From Gemmatimonadetes bacterium 13_1_20CM_4_69_16 (lineage in GTDB: Bacteria > Gemmatimonadota > Gemmatimonadetes > Gemmatimonadales > GWC2-71-9): 64,000 nucleotides of DNA. Both the position numbers and the translations under genes were made by a program. Every line of letters begins with the position of its first letter. The stretch's first letter is position 1. The notes beneath the pieces were generated by a model. That model was not told where the DNA came from and searched no databases. It saw only the letters and a program-made list of their open reading frames with translations. Shown here one piece after another: positions 8,022 to 18,092 of this stretch. The stretch covers positions 1 to 64,000 of the forward strand of contig MNIR01000052.1 of NCBI GenBank assembly GCA_001919865.1. The letters are read 5' to 3'.

Positions 8022-10343
8022 ATGGCCGTGAAAGCTGATCCTGGTGGCGTTGGTGTAGGGGCGCAGCATGCTGCGCCCCTACCAGGTGGGGCCCCCGAGC
8101 CGCGGCTTGAGCCGCGATACGCGGAGGTCGTCCTCCCGATGCCGGTTCCTCGCGGCTACACGTACCAGATTCCCACCGCGCTCGTCGAGCGGGTCGTGCC
8201 GGGGTCGCGGGTGGTGGTGCCGGTTCAGCGACGCCAGGTGGTCGGAGTCGTCGTAACGATCGACACCTCCGCTCCCGACGTCCTGGCAAAGCCGATCGCG
8301 GCCGCGCCCGACGCGGAGCCCGCGCTCAGCCCGGCGTTGATCGAGCTCGGCCGGTGGATCAGCCGGTACTACGGCGCGCCGCTCGGCCTGGCGCTGCGTG
8401 CGCTGCTCCCCGGAGCGCTGTGGAGCGTGCGTCGGCCGACCGGACCGGCGGAGCAGACGGAGCGGGTCGTGGTACTGACGCAGGCGCTTCCGTCGCTGCT
8501 CGAGCGTGAGCGGGCCTTCCGACGCGCGCCCATGCGCCGCGTCGGGTATGAGGCGCTCGAGGCGCTGGGCGGCTCGGCGCCGCTACGCCACCTCGTGACC
8601 CGGCTCGGGCTGTCGCGCGCCGTGCTCGACGGTCTGGTGCAGCAGCGGTTCGCTCGCTACACCGACGTGCCGCGCGCCCGTGATCCATTCACCGGATTGT
8701 CGTCGCCGCCACCACCGATGCTGACCGACGCGCAGCGTCAACTGGTGGCTGGAATCGCGGCCACGCCGGTTGAAAGCCCCGTCTTGATCCATGGCGTCAC
8801 TGGCTCCGGCAAGACGCTCGTGTACCTCGAGGTGCTGCGGACTGTCGTGGCGTTGGGAAAGGGGGCGATTCTCCTCGTCCCCGAGATCGCGCTCACCCCC
8901 CAGACCGTCGCGCGGGTGCGCGGCGTGTTCGGCGATCAGGTCGCCGTGCTCCACTCGGGGCTCTCGGATGGGGAGCGCGCCGACGCCTGGCGTGCGCTAC
9001 GGCGCGGCGAGCGCCTGGTGGCGGTGGGGCCGCGGTCGGCGGTGTTCGCGCCGGTGCAGCGGCTCGCCGCCATCGTGGTCGACGAGGAGCACGAGGCGAG
9101 CTACAAGCAGGGGACGGCGCCGCGTTACCACGCCCGCGATGTGGCGCTCGCCCGCGCCCGGCTCGAGGGCGCGCGGGTAATCCTCGGCAGCGCCACGCCC
9201 TCGCTCGAGACATTGCATCTCGCTCGGACCGGCCGGGTGTGCACCTTCGAGCTCCCGGAGCGCATCGGCGCGCGGCCGCTGCCGCCGGTCGAGGTGATCG
9301 ACCTGCGGAGCGCTCCACGCGTCGCTGAAGCGCGCGGCATCCCGTGGACCGAACCGCTCGATCACGCCGTGCGGAGCGCGCTCTCCCGCGCCGAGCAGGT
9401 GATTCTGCTGCTGAACCGCCGCGGCTTTGCGACGTACCTCCAGTGCCCGGCCTGCGGTGACGTGCGCGTCTGCCCACACTGCGCCATCGCCCTCACCGTC
9501 CACCAGACGCCGCGTGCCCTGCGCTGTCACTACTGCGGGCACGAGGAGCCGATTCCCACGGCTTGCCGGCTGTGTGGCAAGGAGACCCAGCGGATGCGCG
9601 GGCTCGGCACCCAACAGCTTGAGCACTTCGTCGGCCTGCGGTTCCCCGAGGCCCGCATCGCCCGCATGGATCTCGACACCACGAGCACCAAGTGGGCCCA
9701 TCACCGCATCCTCGAGCGCATGGCCGAAGGGAAGCTCGACATCCTGCTCGGTACCCAGATGATCGCCAAGGGGCTGGACTTTCCGAACGTGACCGTCGTG
9801 GGGGTGGTAGACGCGGATACGGGTCTCAATCTGCCCGACTTCCGCGCCGCCGAGCGCACGTTTCAGCTCGTGGCGCAGGTGGCGGGCCGGGCGGGGCGCG
9901 GCCCGAAGGGCGGCCGCGTCTTCGTGCAGACCCGGGCCCCGGACCACCACGCCATCCGTGCCGCCGCTGCCCACTCCGTGGACGCCTTCGCGGCTGCCGA
10001 GCTCCCGCTGCGCGCGCCCCCGAACCCTGCCTACCCGCCGCACGTGGGACTGGCGCGCTTCGTGGCGTCGCACGAGGACGAGCGGCTCGCCCAGGAGGCC
10101 GCCCATCGGGTCGCGGCGTGGCTGCGCCGCGCGAACAGCGAGCGGCTCAGCGGCGCACTCAGCGTGTTGGGTCCCGCACCGTGCCCGATCATGCGGCTCA
10201 AGGGGCGCTGGCGCTGGCACGTGCTCGTCAAGTCGCTCGAGGCCCGGCCGCTCGGGCGCGTGGTGCGCGCCTGGGGACGCGACAGGGGAGCGAGTGCGCG
10301 TGGCGCGGTGGTCGTGGACCGGGATCCGGTGTCGTTGCTCTGA
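8022..10343 (+). CDS. priA: Primosomal protein N' (PriA helicase)
   Basis: VLIHGVTGSGKTLVYLEV, VDEEHEASYK, ILGSATPSLET, CPACG...CPHC...CHYCGHEEPIP...CRLCG; start uncertain. Confidence 0.93.
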   Translation: MAVKADPGGVGVGAQHAAPLPGGAPEPRLEPRYAEVVLPMPVPRGYTYQIPTALVERVVPGSRVVVPVQRRQVVGVVVTIDTSAPDVLAKPIAAAPDAEPALSPALIELGRWISRYYGAPLGLALRALLPGALWSVRRPTGPAEQTERVVVLTQALPSLLERERAFRRAPMRRVGYEALEALGGSAPLRHLVTRLGLSRAVLDGLVQQRFARYTDVPRARDPFTGLSSPPPPMLTDAQRQLVAGIAATPVESPVLIHGVTGSGKTLVYLEVLRTVVALGKGAILLVPEIALTPQTVARVRGVFGDQVAVLHSGLSDGERADAWRALRRGERLVAVGPRSAVFAPVQRLAAIVVDEEHEASYKQGTAPRYHARDVALARARLEGARVILGSATPSLETLHLARTGRVCTFELPERIGARPLPPVEVIDLRSAPRVAEARGIPWTEPLDHAVRSALSRAEQVILLLNRRGFATYLQCPACGDVRVCPHCAIALTVHQTPRALRCHYCGHEEPIPTACRLCGKETQRMRGLGTQQLEHFVGLRFPEARIARMDLDTTSTKWAHHRILERMAEGKLDILLGTQMIAKGLDFPNVTVVGVVDADTGLNLPDFRAAERTFQLVAQVAGRAGRGPKGGRVFVQTRAPDHHAIRAAAAHSVDAFAAAELPLRAPPNPAYPPHVGLARFVASHEDERLAQEAAHRVAAWLRRANSERLSGALSVLGPAPCPIMRLKGRWRWHVLVKSLEARPLGRVVRAWGRDRGASARGAVVVDRDPVSLL
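8055..8082. repeat. 28-bp perfect palindrome GTAGGGGCGCAGCATGCTGCGCCCCTAC
   Basis: Read directly; second hairpin CGCGGCT-TG-AGCCGCG at 8101-8116. Confidence 0.9.
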
Positions 10344-10439
10344 GCTGGGCCGTTGCGTGAGGCGATTCAGCCCCGGTATCTTGTGCCTCCGGCGAGGGGT
10401 AAGGAGTGCGTGCGTGCGAGCTTCAGGGGGTCCTCGAGG

Positions 10440-11570
10440 GTGACGGCTCGTCCCCGCTTCCAGTATCGACCACCCGATTTCGACGCGCCGCCGCTCGCCG
10501 GCGCGCCCGACGCGCGCTTTGAGCCGGCACCGGCCGACGGCGTGCTTCCCGAAGGTTTTTTTTCCACCACGAATCTCCCGACCTACGTGAAGGCCGGGCG
10601 GGGGCCGTGGCGCCGGCCCCGCCTGCCGCGCATGGACTGCGTCGTCGTGCTCCACCCGCCCGCGGACCTCGTCGTCACGGAGCCGCGCAAGGTCAAGAAG
10701 GGGCAGCTGGTGGCGGTCGGCACCGACGAGGACGGCAGCCAAGGCATCCTGGTGCACGCCGAGGGCTTCCTCGGCGGCAGCCACAGCGCGAACGAGTTCG
10801 GCTTCATGCAGACCGCGGTGTCCCGGGAGCGCCCCGTCGATTACTCGGTGCTCGCTCAGCTGCTGGGCGAGGAGAAGCAGCGCGGTGGGAAGATCCTCTG
10901 GGTGGTGGGGCCGGCGCTGGTGCACGCGCGGGCGCGCGAGGACATGATCTGGTTCATCCAGAACGGCTACGTTCAGGCGTTCCTGGGCGGGAACGCCGTG
11001 GCGGTGCACGACTTGGAAGCGGCGATCTTCGGCACCACGCTCGGGATGTCCAGTTCGGGAGAGGGTGTGGAAGGCGGCCACGCACTCCACATGCGCGCCA
11101 TCAACACGATCCGGCGCGCGGGCGGGATCGCGCCGGCCGTGCGGCAAGGGACCGTGACCGCGGGCATCATGCACGCGCTGGTGACGCACGGCGTGCCGTT
11201 CGTGCTCGCGGGCTCGATTCGCGACGACGGGCCACTTCCCGAGGTCCTGTCCGACACGCTCGCGGCGCAGGATGCCATGCGAGAGGTCACCGCCCGAGCC
11301 ACGTTCGCCGTGTTCGTGGCGACCGCGCTGCATGCCATCGCGGTGGGCAACATGTTGCCTGCGTTCGTGGATGCGCCCACGCCAGACGAGCTGCGGCCGC
11401 TCACGACGATCTGCGTCGACCAGACCGAGTTCGTGGTGAACAAGCTGCGCGATCGCGGCACCCATCAGGCGTACGGGGTCGTCACCAACGCGCAGGACTT
11501 CATGCACGTACTGCGTTTCTACGTGGAGCGATGGGAGCAGGCACAGGCCCCGACGCCCATTCTCCGGTAG
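10440..11570 (+). CDS. TIGR00300-like protein (LOR/SDH-domain, archaeal-type ornithine cyclodeaminase family)
   Basis: FSTTNLPTYVKAG...MDCVVVL...PRKVKKGQLVAVG...ILWVVGPALVHARAREDMIWFIQNGYVQAFLGGNAVAVHDLEAAIFGTTLG. Confidence 0.65.
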   Translation: MTARPRFQYRPPDFDAPPLAGAPDARFEPAPADGVLPEGFFSTTNLPTYVKAGRGPWRRPRLPRMDCVVVLHPPADLVVTEPRKVKKGQLVAVGTDEDGSQGILVHAEGFLGGSHSANEFGFMQTAVSRERPVDYSVLAQLLGEEKQRGGKILWVVGPALVHARAREDMIWFIQNGYVQAFLGGNAVAVHDLEAAIFGTTLGMSSSGEGVEGGHALHMRAINTIRRAGGIAPAVRQGTVTAGIMHALVTHGVPFVLAGSIRDDGPLPEVLSDTLAAQDAMREVTARATFAVFVATALHAIAVGNMLPAFVDAPTPDELRPLTTICVDQTEFVVNKLRDRGTHQAYGVVTNAQDFMHVLRFYVERWEQAQAPTPILR

Positions 11571-11926
11571 CGCCGGGCCGGGGGCCTGGGTGGGCGCGGC
11601 TCGCCGAGGCGGTGGCCGGGCACGTCCCGCCCGCCGAGATCGAGACGATCTACCTGTTCCGGCCGCTCAAGCGGGAAGGCCGAGAGTGGGGCACGGCGGT
11701 CGTCGCCCGCCGGTCTGCGGAAGGCAGCGGACGGTTGCGTGTCTACACGGCACGCTACATGCTGGTCGTGCGCGGCAAGGAGCGCGGGCAGACGCGGGTG
11801 GAGGTGGCGGAGACGGGCCTCTCACCGGCCGAGGTGATCGCGCAGGTGATGCAGGCGGCGGCGGACCGGACCGGTGACCCCGAGCCGCCGGTGGCGGTGG
11901 GTCCGGCGGTGTGGTATGACGGTTAG
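11531..11926 (+). CDS. Hypothetical protein between TIGR00300-like and PdaD genes
   Basis: ORF in operon context; IETIYLFRPLKREGREWGTAVVARR...RYMLVVRGKERGQTRVEVAETGLSPAEVIAQV. Confidence 0.6.
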   Translation: MGAGTGPDAHSPVAPGRGPGWARLAEAVAGHVPPAEIETIYLFRPLKREGREWGTAVVARRSAEGSGRLRVYTARYMLVVRGKERGQTRVEVAETGLSPAEVIAQVMQAAADRTGDPEPPVAVGPAVWYDG

Positions 11927-11955
11927 CGAACCCCTTAGCGGCACGAGGTGAGGCG

Positions 11956-12516
11956 TTGATCGACTCGCGAATGTTCGTGCCTACCAAGGCCTTTCTGACG
12001 AAGGGCGTCGGTCGGCACCGGGAAAAACTCACGAGCTTCGAGATGGCGCTACGGGACGCCCATCTCGCCAACTTCAACCTCGTGCGGGTGAGCTCGATCT
12101 TCCCGCCTCACTGCGAGCTGGTGGATCGCGAAGAGGGGCTGTCGCTGATGAAGCCGGGCCAGGTCGTGTTCGCGGTCATCGCCGAGTCCGCGACCAACGA
12201 GCCGAGCCGCCTCATCGCAGCCTCCATCGGCGTCGCCATGCCGACGGACCCATCCCATCACGGCTACATCTCCGAGCACCACAGCTACGGCCAGAACGAA
12301 GTCACGGCGGGCGAATACGCCGAGGACCTCGCCGCCTCGATGCTGGCGACCGTGCTGGGCGTGCCGTTCGACTCCGGCTCGGCGTGGGACGAACGCCGGG
12401 AGCAATGGCTGCTGTCGGGCGAGATCGTCCGCACGATGAACGTCACCTCCACCGCCGAGTGCGGTGACGACGGCCGCTGGACGACCGTCGTCTCGGCGGT
12501 GTGCTTCTGCGGGTGA
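11956..12516 (+). CDS. pdaD: Pyruvoyl-dependent arginine decarboxylase (archaeal type)
   Basis: FNLVRVSSIFPPHC self-cleavage region, MPTDPSHHGYISEHHSYGQNEVTAGEYAEDLAASMLATVLG. Confidence 0.92.
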   Translation: MIDSRMFVPTKAFLTKGVGRHREKLTSFEMALRDAHLANFNLVRVSSIFPPHCELVDREEGLSLMKPGQVVFAVIAESATNEPSRLIAASIGVAMPTDPSHHGYISEHHSYGQNEVTAGEYAEDLAASMLATVLGVPFDSGSAWDERREQWLLSGEIVRTMNVTSTAECGDDGRWTTVVSAVCFCG

Positions 12517-13229
12517 GCCCGTCGCTCGCGCTGGCGTTCGTCGCCGGCCTGCTGAGCTTCCTCTCCCCCTGCGTCCTGCCGCTCATCCCGAGCTACGTCG
12601 GTTTCCTTACCGGGCTGTCGCTCGAGGAGATCGAGGTGCGGCGTGGCACTACCCTGGCGCACGCGTTGTGGTTCGTGGCCGGGTTCTCCCTCATCTTTAT
12701 CGCGCTCGGCGCCACGGCATCCGCACTCGGCGTGCTGCTGCTGCGCTCGCGCGAGTGGATCGGCCGGATCGGCGGCATCGTCGTCATCCTGTTCGGGCTG
12801 TACCTGCTCGGTGTCTTGCGGCCGGCGTTTCTCATGCGCGAGCGCCGGCTCGAGCTGGCGCGCAAGCCGATCGGCTACCTGGGCTCGGCATTCGTCGGCG
12901 TCACTTTCGGCGCGGCATGGACCCCCTGCATTGGACCGATCCTGGGTGCGATTCTCACCCTCGCGGCCGCTCAGGGGAGCGTGTGGCTGGGGACGGCGTT
13001 GCTGGGCGCCTACGCCCTGGGGCTCGCCATCCCGTTTGTCGGCACCGCCCTGGCGCTGGACCGCTTCCTCAGCTGGTTCCAGCGGTTCCGACCCTACCTC
13101 GGTTGGGTGGACCGCATCGCGGGGGCGCTGCTGGTCGTGCTCGGCATCCTCCTGGTCACCGATCGCTTCACGCTGCTCGCGGGGTGGCTGCAGGGCTTGA
13201 CGCCCCAGTTCCTCAAGAGTCGGCTGTAG
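12513..13229 (+). CDS. ccdA: CcdA/DsbD-like cytochrome c biogenesis membrane protein
   Basis: FVAGLLSFLSPCVLPLIPSYVGFLTG ... GVTFGAAWTPCIGPILGAIL; GTG overlaps previous stop. Confidence 0.9.
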   Translation: MSPSLALAFVAGLLSFLSPCVLPLIPSYVGFLTGLSLEEIEVRRGTTLAHALWFVAGFSLIFIALGATASALGVLLLRSREWIGRIGGIVVILFGLYLLGVLRPAFLMRERRLELARKPIGYLGSAFVGVTFGAAWTPCIGPILGAILTLAAAQGSVWLGTALLGAYALGLAIPFVGTALALDRFLSWFQRFRPYLGWVDRIAGALLVVLGILLVTDRFTLLAGWLQGLTPQFLKSRL

Positions 13230-13273
13230 CGATCGGCGCTCGGTACGCGGCGCCCAGCATTCCCACCCTGAGT

Positions 13274-13301
13274 GTCGGGGCGCAGCATGCTGCGCCCCGA
13301 C
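13274..13301. repeat. 28-bp perfect palindrome GTCGGGGCGCAGCATGCTGCGCCCCGAC
   Basis: Read directly; second hairpin CCCAGGCT-TC-AGCCTGGG at 13361-13378. Confidence 0.9.
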
Positions 13302-13446
13302 TCGGCCGTCACTGTGCTAAAGCACACGCGCATTGCCCTTTAGGGGAGTGCACCGCCGAGCCCAGGCTTCAGCCTGGGAACTTCCTGGGAACTTCGAGGG
13401 GCACTTTCCTATATTAGGTCCAGCAAGACCACGAGAGAGGGAATAA

Positions 13447-14229
13447 ATGATCACGCTTCAGAAGCACTTCTCGCACCTTGTCGCGGTGCTGACTGCCGTG
13501 GCTTTGGCCGGGTGCGTCAAGGGTGACCAGGCGAATCAATCGGCCGACTCGACGGCGCGCAACCTGACGCTCGCTCCGACCGAATCCACGGCGGCGATGA
13601 AGGATGTGCCGGCGCCGACGACGGAGCGGGCGAAGCCGGCACCTGAAAAGAAAGCTCCTCAGCCGGCGCCGAAGCCCGCCACCCCGGTGGTACCGAAGAC
13701 GCTGACCGCGGCCGCCGGGACCCGCGTGCCCCTCGCCGCGAGCGAGTCGATCTCCACCCGGCAGGCGAAGCCGGGCGACGCGTTCAGCGCGACCGTCGGC
13801 GAGGATGTCAAGGACGCGTCGGGCCACGTCGTGATCCCGGCGGGTTCGACAGTGCAGGGGACCGTCGTCGCCGCCGAGCCGGCACCGAACCCCAGCTCGA
13901 GCGGTCGGCTGGAGCTCGCCGTGCACAGCATCACCGTGCGCGGGGCCAGCTATCCCGTGGACGCGACCGTCGAGTCCAAAGACACGGTGATGCAGGGTCG
14001 CGGTGTCACCAAGGCGGACGCCGCGAAGGTGGGTGGCGGGGCCGTCGCGGGCGCCATCGTCGGCAAGCTGCTCGGCAAGAACGCGAAGGGCGCGATCATC
14101 GGCGGGGCCGTGGGCGCCGCTGCCGGGGCCGCCGCGGCGCGCGCGTCGCGCGACATCGACGTGGTGCTGCCGAAGGGCGCCACCATCACCATCAAGCTGA
14201 CGAAGCCACTGACGGTGAAGCGGGCCTGA
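13447..14229 (+). CDS. Glycine-zipper lipoprotein
   Basis: Lipobox VALAGC, then GGGAVAGAIVGKLLGKNAKGAIIGGAVGAAAGAAAARA. Confidence 0.75.
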   Translation: MITLQKHFSHLVAVLTAVALAGCVKGDQANQSADSTARNLTLAPTESTAAMKDVPAPTTERAKPAPEKKAPQPAPKPATPVVPKTLTAAAGTRVPLAASESISTRQAKPGDAFSATVGEDVKDASGHVVIPAGSTVQGTVVAAEPAPNPSSSGRLELAVHSITVRGASYPVDATVESKDTVMQGRGVTKADAAKVGGGAVAGAIVGKLLGKNAKGAIIGGAVGAAAGAAAARASRDIDVVLPKGATITIKLTKPLTVKRA

Positions 14230-14237
14230 TGATTGGG

Positions 14238-14259
14238 GGGGCGCGGCATGCCGCGCCCC
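14238..14259. repeat. 22-bp palindrome GGGGCGCGGCATGCCGCGCCCC between convergent genes
   Basis: Read directly; same family as 8055 and 13274 with compensatory change. Confidence 0.85.
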
Positions 14260-14269
14260 GACGGGAAAT

Positions 14270-15985
<1,716 letters not shown>

Positions 15986-16032
15986 AGCACAGATTGGTGT
16001 GCGAGTCTAACTTGGGGCCACCTGACACCATT

Positions 16033-16971
16033 ATGACCGCCCCCGCCCCCGCCCCCGACTTTCGCGACCCGCGCCTCACCGAGCAACGCAATCCCCGAAC
16101 CGAGCGGATCGACGTCGCCACGACGCTCGAGATCGTCGACTTGATCAACGCCGAGGATGCCACCGTCGCCGCCGCGGTGCGCTCGGTCCGCACCGAGCTG
16201 GCCCGGGCCATCGACCTGGTCGTGGACGCGTTCCAGCAGGGCGGGCGCTTGATCTACGTGGGCGCGGGCACCTCGGGCCGGCTCGGCGTGCTCGATGCGA
16301 GCGAATGTCCCCCGACCTTTGGAACCCCGCCCGAGATGGTGGTGGGCATCATCGCGGGAGGCTTCCAGGCGCTCGTGAAGGGGCTGGAAGGGGCGGAAGA
16401 CGATGTGAACGCCGGGTCGCGGGCCATGGACAACGCCGCAGTGACGCCGCGGGACTTTGTCCTCGGGATCGCCGCGAGCGGCACGACGCCGTTCGTACGT
16501 GCGGCGCTGGCCCGCGCGCAGACCATCGGTGCCAAGACCGGGTTTCTGTCGTGCTCCGATCCGCCGCCGGTCCTGGTCGAAACGTGCGACGTGCTGGTCC
16601 TCCCCAAGGTCGGTCCGGAGGCACTCACCGGCTCCACGCGGATGAAGGCGGGGACCGCCACCAAGCTCGTGCTCAACACCCTCTCGACCGGCGCCATGAT
16701 TCGGTTGGGGCGGGCCTACGGGAACCTCATGGTGGACCTCATGGCCTGGAGCGACAAGCTGCGCGACCGCGGCGAGCGCATCGTGATGGAGTGCGGCGGC
16801 GTGGACCGGCAGGCGGCACGCCGCGCGATCGCGGACGCGGGAGGCTCGGTGAAGCTGGCGATCGTGATGGTCATGAAACGGGTGGAGAAAAACGAAGCGG
16901 CGCGCCTGCTGGCGCAGGCGGGCGGCTTCGTGCGGCGGGCGGTCGGCGACCCTCCGCCAGTCCGAAAGTGA
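16033..16971 (+). CDS. murQ: N-acetylmuramic acid 6-phosphate etherase
   Basis: TEQRNPRTERID, YVGAGTSGRLGVLDASECPPTFGTPPEMVVGIIAGG, GPEALTGSTRMKAGTATKL. Confidence 0.96.
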   Translation: MTAPAPAPDFRDPRLTEQRNPRTERIDVATTLEIVDLINAEDATVAAAVRSVRTELARAIDLVVDAFQQGGRLIYVGAGTSGRLGVLDASECPPTFGTPPEMVVGIIAGGFQALVKGLEGAEDDVNAGSRAMDNAAVTPRDFVLGIAASGTTPFVRAALARAQTIGAKTGFLSCSDPPPVLVETCDVLVLPKVGPEALTGSTRMKAGTATKLVLNTLSTGAMIRLGRAYGNLMVDLMAWSDKLRDRGERIVMECGGVDRQAARRAIADAGGSVKLAIVMVMKRVEKNEAARLLAQAGGFVRRAVGDPPPVRK

Positions 16972-18092
16972 CGAGCTGCCTCGCCGTCGGCGTGATGTCG
17001 GGCACGTCGCTCGACGGCGTGTCCGCGGCGTTGGTGCGGCTGACCGATGATCCCCTCGAGGCCCAGCTGGTCGCCTTCCACCAGGAACCATACGCCGCGT
17101 CCGAGCGCGGGCAGATCGTCGATGCGATCGCGCGCGGCGGCTCGAAGGATCTCGCGCTGCTGCACGTCGCGCTGGGCGAGCGCTTCGCCGCCGCCATCCT
17201 GCAGCTCCTCGCGGCAGCCCGAACCTCGCCCAACGACCTGGCCTTCGTCGCCTCGCACGGTCAGACGATCTGGCACGAGCCCGGCCGGGCCACGCTGCAG
17301 CTCGGCGATCCCGCGGTGATCGCCGAGCGGTTGGGCGTGCGGGTGGTCAGCGACTTCCGCGCCCGGGACGTGGCGGCGGGGGGACAAGGCGCGCCGCTCG
17401 TGCCGCTCGCCGACGTGATGCTGTTCGGGCATCCCGACCGCGGACGGTTACTGCTCAACATCGGTGGGATCGCGAACGTCACTTGGGTGCCGCGCCGAGG
17501 CACGGCCGTCGGCGCCCTCGCGTTCGACACCGGGCCGGGGGTAGCGGTGATCGACGCCGTCACTCGCGGGCTCGACCCCGACACGCGGTTCGATCGGGAC
17601 GGCGCGCGCGCCCGGCGCGGCAAGCCGCTCCGCAAGGTGCTCGAACCGCTGCTCGCCGACGCCTACTTCGCCCAACCACCGCCCAAGAGCACCGGACGCG
17701 AGCATTTCGGGCTCGAGTTCGCCGACCGACTGGTCAAGCTCGTGCGGCAGGCGGGCGGCTCGGACAACGACGCGGTGGCGACGGCCACGGCGCTCACCGC
17801 TGAGACGATCGCCCGCGGACTGGAGCGCTGGACGCCCGGAGCGGGCCCGGAGACCGAGCTCGTGATCTCGGGAGGGGGCGCGCGCAACCCGGTGCTCGTG
17901 GAAATGCTGGCCGCGCGGGTGCATCCGCGGCCCGTGCAGCCGTTCGACCGGCTGTTCTTCGACGGCGAGGCGAAGGAGGCGCTCGTGTTCGCGTTCCTCG
18001 GGTTTCTCACCATCTCGGGGCTGCCGGGCAACCTTCCAGCGGCCACCGGCGCCCGGGGCCGGAGAGTGCTCGGCCACATCACCCCGGCGTGA
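16968..18092 (+). CDS. anmK: Anhydro-N-acetylmuramic acid kinase
   Basis: VGVMSGTSLDGVSAALV, SHGQTIWHEP, NIGGIANVTW, FDTGPGVAVID. Confidence 0.95.
   Translation: MTSCLAVGVMSGTSLDGVSAALVRLTDDPLEAQLVAFHQEPYAASERGQIVDAIARGGSKDLALLHVALGERFAAAILQLLAAARTSPNDLAFVASHGQTIWHEPGRATLQLGDPAVIAERLGVRVVSDFRARDVAAGGQGAPLVPLADVMLFGHPDRGRLLLNIGGIANVTWVPRRGTAVGALAFDTGPGVAVIDAVTRGLDPDTRFDRDGARARRGKPLRKVLEPLLADAYFAQPPPKSTGREHFGLEFADRLVKLVRQAGGSDNDAVATATALTAETIARGLERWTPGAGPETELVISGGGARNPVLVEMLAARVHPRPVQPFDRLFFDGEAKEALVFAFLGFLTISGLPGNLPAATGARGRRVLGHITPA

Noticed and set aside
8997-11507. 836-aa minus-strand ORF (and others such as 702..2144 and 34503..36557 minus)
   Set aside because: They lie antisense to clear conserved genes (priA, TIGR00300-like, glyS, nrdJ) and have the Arg/His/Gly-rich composition of high-GC shadow frames.
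13231-13417. ORF extension 12464..13417 reading through the palindrome (GAQHAAPRLGRHC)
   Set aside because: Wrong frame relative to ccdA; the peptide is only a translation of the repeat.
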